From Entoloma clypeatum (Eukaryota > Basidiomycota > Agaricomycetes > Agaricales > Entolomataceae), in the NCBI GenBank assembly GCA_963565915.1, contig OY751486.1:2480001-2544000 (forward strand): a stretch of 64,000 nucleotides of DNA, read 5' to 3'. Under the pieces are notes generated by a model. That model saw nothing but the letters and a program-made list of their open reading frames with translations, was not told the DNA's origin and made no database searches. Shown here in pieces: positions 56,301-64,000 of this stretch; positions within the stretch are counted from its first letter, which is position 1; the number at the start of each line of letters is the position of its first letter. The translations under genes were made by a program, and so were the position numbers.

Positions 56301-57594
56301 CTAGAGTACTGCGCAGCCTGTCGGGATCGACAGGTCGTGCTTCGGCAGACTGGAAGGACTTGTGGAAGGCGTCACAGGTCTCAGCAGTAGTGGTACAGGT
56401 CTCGCCGTCAAAAATAATGGCCTCAGGAGAGGCGTTCTTTCGTGGGCCGACCCAGGAAGTAAGGTCCCAGGGACGTTTGTTTTTGTTGGAGACTTCGTCG
56501 ATCTTCTTGTCAAAGAAGTTCCGCTTAGCAGTGCGTATGATTTTATGCATAACGCGCCAGTCTTGGTCTGTTTTACCCGAATTGGAATAGGTGCGCCACC
56601 CTGCCTTGCAGTCCTTATCCCACCAGCCCTTCGACCGGAACGAGTTCCGGGGAGAGCGAGAGAATTCGGTCCACGCGGCCAGGACGAGCTCCTGAACCTT
56701 TTGTGTAATACTCGTGATGTCCTCCCTAGTGGCCGTGGCCGGAATAGGGATGGAGGAAATGGAATCCGTGAGTGCGGATAGGAAATGAGTTTCCTCTTCC
56801 GAGTCCGGTACTATACGGTAGCGTTCCTTCGCGTTAATGAGGGGGGATCTGAGGAGGGTGATGATCGAGCGGTGGTCCGACTCGTCAGGGCTCCCAAGTT
56901 TGATGATCGAGTCCTTGTCCGTGTTAGGGAGGAAGACCAGGTCGATGATGGATGGGGCATTGTTATTCTTAGGGAAGTGGGTAAACCCAGTCCTATGATG
57001 AACAAGCCCATGAGCGAATGCGAAGTCCGAGAGGAGAGACGCATTATGGTTGTGGCGCATCACTTCGGGGTCCCATAGCGGCGAGGGGCAATTAAAATCA
57101 CCACCTATGTACCGAATAGGAGGAAGGGATGTACCAAGGGTGGCAAGGATACGTATAGCAGTGCCCTGCGTATCCGAGTAGGCATTAATTAGGTTGATCT
57201 GGCCCTCAGGGACAGCCAACGTAAGAAGGTTGACATCACGGTGTCGAACGATGTCTGAACGAAGTTTAGGTTTCATAGCGGTGCGCCGCCGATGAACATA
57301 AACTATGGCGCGGGGGCGAAGGTCCTCATCCAGGTTATCTGGATCAAGGACAGGCTCCAAGTGGTGGAGGCACATCCAGTCCGGGTGGTTCGGCGGACCC
57401 ACAAGGGGCTCACCGTCCTTTCTCGTCATGGACGCGACATGTCGAATGGTAGCCCAGGGGGGCTCTTGTACGAAGATTATGTCGAGGTTATCTTTCTGAC
57501 TCTCTAACATAGTTGACAGGAGAACGCTCTTTCGGTAGACGTTCTGGGAGCGAATTCGCAAGCCCTCAAATTTATTCATAGTTGTACCTAACAT
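53368..57594 (-). CDS. LINE-2 ORF2: endonuclease, reverse transcriptase, RNase H (1408 residues)
   Basis: From the ATG at 57594 (a second ATG, MNKFEGL, is five codons on). Endonuclease at about 10-230: QNVYRKS, IIFVQEPPW, GGDFNCPSPLW and DESDHRSII carry the metal and catalytic residues. RT at about 480-760: FRPIVLLNTLGKLFEK, VAIDLAQYFPSLN, GVGQGSALSPVLSS and SYVDDGTIIV (catalytic DD). Then the ALYGANLWNF thumb region. RNase H at about 1010-1130 includes IHIFTDSVNAIRRA and SKVIFHHVPDSSDHGFE. The C-terminal cluster QCDCG...FAHVFYKC may bind nucleic acid. No stop or frameshift. ORF2 would nick the target and prime reverse transcription from the element A-tail. Confidence 0.95.
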   Translation of the reverse strand: MLGTTMNKFEGLRIRSQNVYRKSVLLSTMLESQKDNLDIIFVQEPPWATIRHVASMTRKDGEPLVGPPNHPDWMCLHHLEPVLDPDNLDEDLRPRAIVYVHRRRTAMKPKLRSDIVRHRDVNLLTLAVPEGQINLINAYSDTQGTAIRILATLGTSLPPIRYIGGDFNCPSPLWDPEVMRHNHNASLLSDFAFAHGLVHHRTGFTHFPKNNNAPSIIDLVFLPNTDKDSIIKLGSPDESDHRSIITLLRSPLINAKERYRIVPDSEEETHFLSALTDSISSIPIPATATREDITSITQKVQELVLAAWTEFSRSPRNSFRSKGWWDKDCKAGWRTYSNSGKTDQDWRVMHKIIRTAKRNFFDKKIDEVSNKNKRPWDLTSWVGPRKNASPEAIIFDGETCTTTAETCDAFHKSFQSAEARPVDPDRLRSTLEPQPKRAWVPFTSQEVLQALAGCSSRSAPGPDHLTWTHLKCLIAHKQILELFVWILNACLSAGFWPDAFKISTTVIIPKPNKPAYDVPKAFRPIVLLNTLGKLFEKAIANRLQWELARHGLLHPGQFGGVRQNSTEDAGQFLTHLIRAGWARKLKTSVVAIDLAQYFPSLNHSVISLILDRMGFPDTVVDFFSNYLVGRQTQYAWEDDLSDLFSVDIGVGQGSALSPVLSSIYLAPLMYAFQAEQSQASLISYVDDGTIIVQSETWKENLAKLKKAYKCLFELTTALGLVLEHSKSEAFHFSRKNGDDNPPVDLGFAPFTGDSPLVPKTFWRYLGFFFNRKLLFTEHAKRYATKAFSATGALLSLGNSVRGLTPKHKRTLYRSCILPIALYGANLWNFDGARNKGVVKSISKVQRRAALWILGAFRTTPTGAVEALAGLPPVHLHLKKLSCRNRVRMHSLAPRHMTVMVCDEDDPSKRPWYSPEFMYNLKSPLVDIWAYRANVTVPLSPFNNYNEPGKRVLDRFPERVIHDITLIRGKTAKDRAEARKARLITLNKVFDANICSNKAAVIVTDAAVPSLSSGHQAVAAWETWHKGHSIDKDWAAGGLAVSDDTETLAIGHGFSNLVSLLGGLSQLEVIHIFTDSVNAIRRATDPDLHSSQATALAIISNLIPWFEEPGLNSKVIFHHVPDSSDHGFEPHRAVHDFASSIRIECGESASRSLDFNTKQFTDDMLGDWNNLYQSPKYVGRHYQFPRSCVRRQDHARAKRMKPSHLKGGTWLKDVGHSQSLTAQMVRGLTSHAPIGHYRHRFNIGDKVEQCDCGLGSVEDFAHVFYKCLHHPTRPPDMPTFSRNSPTWDVFGKFIMDNPGAFAFRDRPTPNTTVGGSRVVARWVQRGAAPSGKRTRSKDKNRTGASLGGRAQTPPSAVNGQPHKVGVLLHRAAEYSGAHTNAFVYNKLPRPGARTQQLDGALRRLFFLRT

Positions 57595-59786
57595 ATGACT
57601 ACGTTTGATTGAATGCGGCTATTGTCTCGGTCAGCTGGACGAGGCGAGGGGTTAGATTCAAAGAAGTGGGTGAAGTCCGCACTTACGTTTGCTTCTTGGT
57701 ATCGGCGCCAGATCCAATCAGGGTTGAATCGGCTTTTCCAGTATTTGCATACGCGATCATCTGCGCGGTGGCTACCTTTGCAGTTGATGCAGCGACCTGC
57801 ATGTTCGCAGTCCTTGCCATCGGGGGTGGGGAGGACTGGGGGGTTTGCCTTGGCGTTCCCGCGGCAGCAGGAGGCGAGGGCTCGATGGAATTCGACGGTG
57901 TGGGGTTCACCGCAGATGGGGCAGAGTTTGCTTTTGAGAGGGCAGATCCGAGCGTTGGACGGATGGCCGAATCGCCAGCAGCGGTTGCATTGAGGCACTC
58001 CAACGTGCTTCTCGGCGGGGTTCAGGACGAGTCGGTAAGGGCCATACATGAAGGCCTTTCCGGCTAAGTTCTTGAGAACAAGACCCCCTTTGGAGTCTTC
58101 GATGTCGAACCAGATGGTCCCGGTGCTAGACGACGGGGAGTTTCTGGCGAGGCGGGGCTTCGAGTTCTCGTAGTAAGAGAACTCGCGGGCAAAGGGGGCG
58201 GACGCCATTATGTCGACGACCTGGCTCTCCGAGAGGGGAACGAGGCGGCCGGATTTCGGGTCGCGTTGTGGGGTGAGCCCGTAGTACGGGAAGTCGCAGA
58301 TTTTGAGACTCGATTTGGAGGTGGGTACCTCCACTCGAAGTTCAGTGTTAGGGGCCGAATGAGCGCTAGCGGCGAGCTTGGACTCGAAAAGGGCTTTGAA
58401 TACTTTGAGGTCGTCCTCGTCGGGGACTTCGTCGGTCGCCAGGGAGAGACCCCCCCAGTTTGACTCAACGGAAGTGACGCGGATCGTCCTCTTTGCGTTG
58501 CCCAGATGCCCGTTGATCTGGGTGAAGATGGTCTCCACCGCCCAGGGAAAGGGGGGGGAGGTGTAAACGGAGACAGACTTGCGAGACCGTCCTGACGTGG
58601 TAAAACGCTTCTGCTTCTTTCGGCGGGCCTGGGAAGCAGAAGGAGAGGTGGGCCTAATAGCAGCCGTGGCTTGCTGTAGGGCAATGGTAGTGGTGGCAGG
58701 GAACGTCTTGGCCATGGCGACCAAGGTTTCCTGCTGCGACTCAGCAGCGGACTTGCGTTTTTTCGACGCAGTGGACCAGGGTTGGGCTGCAGCTACAACA
58801 GCGGGCGGGGGAGCCCACGCTGAGCCTGCAAGGCCGGAGGGTTGTCGCTTCGCCGGGGGCGAGGGGACGGGGCGGGATAGGAGCTTGGCCTTCTCGCGAG
58901 CGAGGCGGCCGGATGCTCCAGCTGACGCGGACATGCGGGGAGTGGGTTTGGCTGTCTTCGGGAAGGAAGGCAGCTTCTTCTTGGGCGGCGGAGGTTTGGG
59001 GTCCTTTGCCGCGACGATGTTTTCGGGGGCCGACGTGAACGCCGATACCCCAGGGATCTTGACGAGGCGGTCAATTAAGACGCCCAATCCAGTGAGACGA
59101 ACGCCGGAGGGGTCATCCCCTTCGGCATATTCGGTGAGCGCTCCGACATCCGCAAGGGTGTGGATGAGGGAGGCTGTAGCGGTGCAGAGCTGGTCTGCAG
59201 TGGATTGGTCAATAGACCGGCGTTGAGATGCGGTCCAAGTGACCAGGTCTCGTACGGAGGCAACGGAAGCGAGGGCGGCGTTGAAGTCGGACGACAACGT
59301 GTCCGCGGAGCCTTGCAACATGCAGGGGCCTGCAAGTTCGCTGTTGTAGCCTAGGGTGGCCGGCATGCTGGGGGCATCGATGATCATGGGAGCGTCAGAG
59401 CGGTCAGCAGGGGCAGGGGAGGGAGGGCGTTCCGGGCTATCGGAGTCGTCTGAGGTGGGGGATGCAGGGCGAGGGGTAGCAGACCCAGCGGATCCCATAG
59501 AGATGTTGCTGCCCTGGGGAGAGGAGGGGCGCGCAGAGGGGGCCTTTTTCTTGTAACGGCCGCCGGGGGGGCCAACAGGAGCAAGGGCGGATGTCGGTGC
59601 GGCAGCAGCCATGGCGGCTGCCGTAGACGCTGTGGTATAAGGACCTGTCGTTGCAGACGCTCCCACAGGAACGGCGGGGGTTGCAGACCAGTCGGCTTTT
59701 TGAGCTGTGGACGACCTCGTTTGAGGAGGAGGTCTCGGGTTGTCGGAGGGGATCGCAGCCGATCTGGGGATCGGCTTTGGAGCCAT
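57588..59786 (-). CDS. LINE-2 ORF1: zinc-knuckle RNA-binding protein (732 residues)
   Basis: Same length as the ORF1 at 35230-37428 with scattered substitutions. The N-terminal half is Pro/Ser/Ala-rich and probably disordered. A basic KKKQKRF patch precedes a folded middle region, and three C-terminal Cys/His knuckles follow (starting CNRCWRFGH,  CPICGEPH and CINCKGSH). The 5' UTR is about 142 nt. Its TAG stop overlaps the ORF2 ATG within ATGTTAG (57594-57588), suggesting coupled translation. It probably coats the LINE RNA in the ribonucleoprotein. Confidence 0.92.
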   Translation of the reverse strand: MAPKPIPRSAAIPSDNPRPPPQTRSSTAQKADWSATPAVPVGASATTGPYTTASTAAAMAAAAPTSALAPVGPPGGRYKKKAPSARPSSPQGSNISMGSAGSATPRPASPTSDDSDSPERPPSPAPADRSDAPMIIDAPSMPATLGYNSELAGPCMLQGSADTLSSDFNAALASVASVRDLVTWTASQRRSIDQSTADQLCTATASLIHTLADVGALTEYAEGDDPSGVRLTGLGVLIDRLVKIPGVSAFTSAPENIVAAKDPKPPPPKKKLPSFPKTAKPTPRMSASAGASGRLAREKAKLLSRPVPSPPAKRQPSGLAGSAWAPPPAVVAAAQPWSTASKKRKSAAESQQETLVAMAKTFPATTTIALQQATAAIRPTSPSASQARRKKQKRFTTSGRSRKSVSVYTSPPFPWAVETIFTQINGHLGNAKRTIRVTSVESNWGGLSLATDEVPDEDDLKVFKALFESKLAASAHSAPNTELRVEVPTSKSSLKICDFPYYGLTPQRDPKSGRLVPLSESQVVDIMASAPFAREFSYYENSKPRLARNSPSSSTGTIWFDIEDSKGGLVLKNLAGKAFMYGPYRLVLNPAEKHVGVPQCNRCWRFGHPSNARICPLKSKLCPICGEPHTVEFHRALASCCRGNAKANPPVLPTPDGKDCEHAGRCINCKGSHRADDRVCKYWKSRFNPDWIWRRYQEANVSADFTHFFESNPSPRPADRDNSRIQSNVVIC

Positions 59787-59931
59787 GTTGCGGTGAGTCG
59801 AGTGTTTCGCCTAGGAGAGCGATAGCAAGATGATCGGATGGTACGATGGAGCGGGGGGGCTCAACAACGAGAGAGATTGCGACCAGGATGTGGCTGTGCA
59901 CGTCGTGGTAACAAGTCAAGAAGCGGTGGTA

Positions 59932-60296
59932 TGTTACGCACTTTTCCCTTGCATTGTACCTTCGTTATTTCTTTGACTCATCGGACCGCTTACTCATTTA
60001 CCTTTACTCTACCATTCTCCTTTAGTATACTTCGCTCCCACGCTGACTCGCACTCCGCAGTAGGGATTACTCAGTCCGCAGTCGTCTGACTCACTTCGCA
60101 CTGCCTTTCCGCAGTTACTGACTCATCCGCATTGCCTTCCGCAGCTACTGACTCACTCGCTACCGCTCGTAGCCAGTACTATATAAACCCCATGTACCAT
60201 AGCTACATTCCTTAGATTTAGCAATCACTTTGCTCTTCGCCTTTCCACTTCCTGCATACTCTGCCTGAACCTTGGAACGGTTTGTTAAGCATAACA
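59932..60296 (+). repeat. 5' LTR of gypsy element C
   Basis: 365 bp, TGTTACGCAC...GCATAACA. The interior has several near-repeats of gactca(c/t)tcgc and ccgcagt. TATAAA at 60182. The partner LTR lies beyond the window. Confidence 0.8.
60182..60224 (+). promoter_or_regulatory. Gypsy C TATA box and predicted self-primer
   Basis: TATAAA at 60182; AGATTTAGCAA begins at 60214, 32 nt downstream. It is complementary to 60299-60309. Confidence 0.75.
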
Positions 60297-60298
60297 AG

Positions 60299-60309
60299 TT
60301 GCTAAATCT
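60299..60309 (+). promoter_or_regulatory. Gypsy C primer-binding site (self-primed type)
   Basis: TTGCTAAATCT begins 2 nt after the LTR end and is the exact reverse complement of AGATTTAGCAA (60214-60224) in the LTR (11 nt). Confidence 0.75.
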
Positions 60310-60398
60310 CGTTAGGTTCGCCCAGAGCGAAGAGAGCAACTACCAGACGAGTCAAGACGTCGCGCTTCTTTGAAGACTTCACCAGTAACCCATTCAGC

Positions 60399-61954
60399 AT
60401 GCCAGAAGCCCGACAGGAGGAGCTAAGTCCTCGAGACAGTATTGATTTTACACTCATCCAGCAGTACATCGAATCGGAGATCCGTCGCATCCTACAGCAG
60501 GTGCTTGACGAAGAACTAGACAATGACGAGCATCGCCCCCATGGCGAGATAGCAGAGAGCATCCATCTTGCTCGGCAACACCAGATCGCGCGTTACAACG
60601 CCTGACAGAACGAACTCGAAAGTTTTTGCGTTCAAGAAGGACCTCAGACAGGTCGGATCACAGAGATCAGAGAGTTTATCGGTGTCCAGACAACCATTAT
60701 CAGAAGATTGATTAGGACGCTCACATCGAGACGTCCCAGAGCCACATCATCACGTCTTACTCGAAGCAGCAGATCTACGCCCACTTCACCACTGAAGAAC
60801 AACAGACCGAGTACAACCGCTGGGCACGAAACGAGAGACTTGACCCCTTCTCGAGACCAACAGATGCGCAGGAACAGAGATTCCTTAGAGATTTACAGAG
60901 GAAATACTCTGAACATTTTGCCACCGATTCCGCCGACGAGTCCCCTGACAAATTTACTTTTGACTCCGCGCAGTCAGATATCGAACAGATGCCTAGAACA
61001 GGGACTCATTTTCAATCCTTACCTGTATCCCGAACCCCATCTTCATCCCAACAACCCGACTCCTCTTCTCCTCCGCAGACTCTAAACATGGCAGAAGCTC
61101 CGGCTGTACAAACAATGGATACATCCAAGATCATCAAGGATCCTGGGATGTTCAAGGACAGATACACCTTTGACGAGTGGTGGAAAGCCACCAAACTATA
61201 CATCAGGTTCCAAAAGAGCCTCACAGACGATCAGAAGATTCTTGCGGTACTATCCCACATGATGGAAGGGTCCGGCAGACACTGGGCCAGTAACAAGTTA
61301 GACGCTCTTACCGTTGACAACAAGAACATCACCTGGCTAGGTTTTTCCGATGATATCACCACACGATTCTCCATCGCCAACAAGTCGGTCGCTGCCAAAG
61401 CGAGACTCAAAGTCCTGAAACAAGAGAAACGCACTGTTGATGAATTCTTGGATGAATTTGAAGAACTCTTGGGACTGTCAAACCTTGGCGAAGAAACTGG
61501 GAAATACATCCTAGAGAAAAACGTCAACCGCAGAATCTCTGAACAAGTGGCTAGCGATGGCAAGACGTACACCGATTACGCAAAGGAGATCCGAAACAAG
61601 GGACGACAGATGGAAGGACACACACTGGTCATCCGAGGAGGCGGCGACATGCGCACCGGATCGGGTACCACTTATGGTGGTCAGGGCAAGGCCATGGAGA
61701 TTGACAAAGCAGGAGTAGCCCGTTGCTACAACTGTCAGCGCTTCGGTCATTTGGCTAAAGACTGTAGCGCTCCAAAGAAGAAAGATGGTCGCAAGTGTTT
61801 CAACTGTGACCAAGAAGGCCATATCGTGCGCAACTGCCGCAAGCCGAAGAAGAACTCTGGAAGGGTTAGGAAGCTGTCCGAGGAAGATGCCGAGAATGAT
61901 GAAACCACAATCTTAGAAGCCGACGAGAAGGATTTTCCCGAAGGGTCTGATTAA
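60399..61954 (+). pseudogene. Gypsy C gag (disrupted N-terminal part, intact capsid and zinc knuckles)
   Basis: An N-terminal segment from 60399 (MPEARQEELSPRDS) reaches a TGA at 60603-60605. A frame in a different register then continues from about 60738 (ITSYSKQQIYAHFTTEEQQ) to the stop at 61954, so the N-terminal region carries at least one stop and one frameshift. The capsid region starts around MAEAPAVQTMDTSK (61088) with FDEWWKATKLYIRFQ and LDEFEELLGLSNL. Two good CCHC knuckles follow: CYNCQRFGHLAKDC and CFNCDQEGHIVRNC. If translation begins at 60989 or 61088, a 321- or 288-residue Gag could still be made. Confidence 0.75.
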
Positions 61955-62046
61955 ACAACACTAAGTCGCGACCCTTATCTATTAAACGGACTTGCTTGCC
62001 TTGTATGACTGCAGACAATAAAACCTATGTCATCCCTGCCAAGTGA

Positions 62047-64000
62047 GCCGCTGCGTCGACTAAGATTGTGAAGGGAGATAAACCTCCGAAAAGACGAGAA
62101 ATCAGGCTGTTAGCGCAGCTCAAAACACGACAAGGACCAAAGGTTATCCGACCTGAGGTTGACAGCGGATGTGAACGCACATGCATTCATCCCAGAATAG
62201 TACGCGAACAGAACCTCCCCACGTGAGGAATACCACCCATAGCAATTCTAAATGCGGATGGATCACCAAATCGACAACAGAAAGCGAGCCAACTTGCCGA
62301 AGTCAAACTGGATTTGGGAGCACATCAGGAAACCATGGAAGCAATGGTACTGGACATTGGGAGGACGGACATGCTCTTGGGACATGACTGGTTGGTACAC
62401 CACAACCCCACAATCAAGTGGACAACCGGCGCGGTAACTTTTAACTGGTGCCCAACAACATGTCGAACCAAACACTCGGATTTTAGGATTAACCTTAATG
62501 GTCGCAAACACCGGGTTTGCATGGTTGAGGTGCGCGACAAAGATGCACCCAAAAAGCCGGATCAGAAATGGAAGCCTGGAGACCCTATTTTGGAAGCTGT
62601 CACTCCCACACCACCTCCCACAACCAAACGACCCTCATATGTTGAACGATTTGCTCATCTTTTCGAGAAAGAGAACTTTGACAAGATCCCAAAGGAGAGG
62701 GAATGGGACCATGGTATTGAACTTACACTGGACACACCAAAGGAACTAGGGGGAAATACATATCCTATGACGCAAAAGGAACAAGAAGAATTGGATGCAT
62801 TCATTGACGAGGGTCTAGCAACGGGAAAGATCCGCCCGTCCAAATCCCCTTATGCCTCCCCTTGCTTCTTCATCAACAAAAAGGATGGCTCCAAACGATT
62901 GGTACAAGATTACCGCATGGTCAATAAATTCACGGTCAAAGACAAGTTCCCACTCCCACGAATATCCGATCTCTTGGACGTACTGAAAGATGCGGTCTAC
63001 TTCAATAAAATGGACATCATGTGGGGCTATAACAACGTCCAGATTAAGGAGGGCGATGAATGGAAAGCTGCCTTCCTCACCAGTCGAGGATTGTTCGAAC
63101 CATTGGTCATGTTTTTCGGTCTTTGCAACTCCCTGGGAACGTTCTCTCGAATGATGGCTAGTCTATTCCGGGACCAGATCCGCCGACGTATCTGCGTGAT
63201 CTACATGGATGACATCGTGGTTATTGGTAAAACCAAGGAAGAACTCACGCGAAACACTGAAGAAATCCTACAGATCCTATCGGACAATGATTTGTTCCTA
63301 AAGGAGAAGAAGTGTTTATGGGAAGTAACGAAATGTCCTATATTGGGATATGTGGTTGGTGAGGGACATGTTGAGATGGAAACTGAGAAGGTGGATACAA
63401 TTCGAAACTGGCGAGCACCCACATCAAAAAAGGAAGTTCAGAAGTTCCTTGGATTTGCTAACTTCTATCGACGATTTATTGAAGGGTACTCAAACATCGC
63501 AAAGCCTCTCACCACGCTCACAGGCGGTATGGCATTTACTTGGGGACCAACAGAGCAGCAAGCCTTTGAAGGTCTCATACGGGCAATTACATCGGCACCG
63601 GTCTTGGCATTACCAAAATCAGAGGGACAGTTCAGGGTTGAAACCGATGCATCGGGCTATGCAATTGGAGCAGTACTCTCTCAGAAGCAAGACAACAAAT
63701 GGCACCCCATCGCGTTCTTGTCGCGGACCATGTCCGCGGCCGAACAGAATTACGAGATATACGACAAGGAACTTCTGGCAGTCGTGGAAGCATTGAAAGA
63801 TTGGAGACACTATCTGCTCGAAGCCAAGGAACATTTTGAAATCTTGACCAATCACAAGAACCTGGAATACTTCCGTCGTCCTCAGGACCTGAATCAACGA
63901 CAGCGGCGCTGGAAAATGAAGTTACAGGACTATGACTTCGAATTACGGCATGTGCCCGGCAAGACCAATGCGAAAGCGGACATCCTGTCACGCTTACCCT
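62047..64000 (+). pseudogene. Gypsy C pol (protease, RT, RNase H; open at window end)
   Basis: One frame (codons beginning at 62161, 63181 and so on) reads protease EVDSGCERTC near 62156, a TGA at 62224-62226, then is open to the last base. It carries GRTDMLLGHDWLVHHNP (protease end), an RT with RPSKSPYASPCFFINKKD, VQDYRMVNKFT, NKMDIMWGYNN and VIYMDDIVV (catalytic YMDD near 63200), FLGFANFYRRF, and RNase H with VETDASGYAIGAVLSQ, YEIYDKELLAVVE and NHKNLEYF. Another TGA (62044-62046) lies just upstream. The two TGAs in an otherwise clean frame suggest point-mutation decay rather than wholesale loss. Integrase must lie beyond 64000. Confidence 0.82.

Larger units (their letters stand above)
53269..59928 (-). 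mobile_element. LINE-2 copy: full-length, apparently intact non-LTR retrotransposon
   Basis: 6,660 bp on the minus strand with an A-tail (T run ending near 53292) and a 5' terminus CACCGCTTCTTG at 59928. It is flanked by a perfect 17-bp target duplication gtatgttacgcactttt (53252-53268 and 59929-59945). Both ORFs are uninterrupted. By eye it is about 97% or more identical to the LINE at 23921-37568, with the same 5' end. Full length, long target duplications and intact frames indicate a recently active, target-primed LINE. Confidence 0.95.
53255..64000 (+). mobile_element. Gypsy element C (5' part; contains LINE-2 in its 5' LTR; continues beyond the window)
   Basis: The LTR start TGTTACGCAC lies at 53255, is interrupted 14 bases later by LINE-2, and is seen again intact at 59932-60296 thanks to the LINE target duplication. 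Then follow a self-type primer-binding site, gag with two CCHC knuckles and pol, still open at the window end. The 5 bases before it (ttgta, 53250-53254) should be its left target duplication. At least three internal TGA stops and a frame change in gag show it is not intact. It is a different family from elements A and B. Confidence 0.85.

Noticed and set aside
1..64000. CRISPR arrays, bacterial operons or tRNA/rRNA genes
   Set aside because: None seen; the sequence is eukaryotic and the only regular repeats are LTRs, LINE copies and simple purine-rich tracts.

Overview
This window comes from a filamentous basidiomycete, most probably a mushroom-forming Agaricomycete. The evidence is: very short GT-AG introns (about 47-106 nt) in every host gene; a white-collar-1-like photoreceptor with no GATA zinc finger, which is the basidiomycete form; basidiomycete-typical families (DUF6533-like membrane protein, Rds1/ferritin-like secreted protein, macrophage-activating-glycoprotein-like GPI protein, microsomal P450); and a heavy load of Ty3/gypsy, Ty1/copia and RNase H-bearing LINE elements.

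Host genes occupy three islands. Island 1 (1-12932): the 3' end of a mitochondrial pyruvate dehydrogenase kinase (+), a WC-1-like LOV/PAS photoreceptor (+), a multi-exon DUF6533-like membrane protein (-), a secreted ferritin-like Rds1 family protein (-), and a secreted GPI-type glycoprotein (+) whose first intron is GC-AG. Island 2 (42916-47947): a conserved protein of unknown function (+), an unknown multi-pass membrane protein (+) and a secreted NucA/NucB-type nuclease-like protein (-). Island 3 (48374-53220): a P450 (-) with apparent frameshifts, a 200-base assembly gap and a decayed pogo/Tigger-type transposase gene (-).

The rest is transposon. A young, intact copia element lies at 13716-19490. 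From about 19596 to 41023 there is a four-level nest: an old, decayed gypsy element A (-) was split by a 16.4-kb insertion at 22639-38993. That insertion is a non-autonomous LTR element (-), which contains a full-length LINE (LINE-1, -), which contains an intact chromodomain gypsy element B (+) with identical LTRs. Removing each insertion restores the sequence beneath it. At the right end, a second full-length LINE of the same family (LINE-2, -) sits inside the 5' LTR of gypsy element C (+), which runs off the window. Two hAT-like MITEs with perfect 8-bp target duplications are also present.

The most interesting signals are in the retroelements. All four gypsy-type LTR elements, with unrelated LTR sequences, have a 10-12 nt segment exactly 2 nt after the LTR that is the reverse complement of a segment inside their own LTR. 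That segment begins 31-32 nt downstream of a TATA box. This is the arrangement expected for Tf1-type self-primed reverse transcription. Element B also has a correctly phased -1 frameshift heptamer before the gag stop and a third ORF, between pol and the 3' LTR, ending in a Cys/His cluster. The copia element instead matches the anticodon arm of initiator tRNA-Met. Seven of eight LTR-LTR differences are CpG transitions. All assignments rest on reading the sequence; no database or alignment was run.
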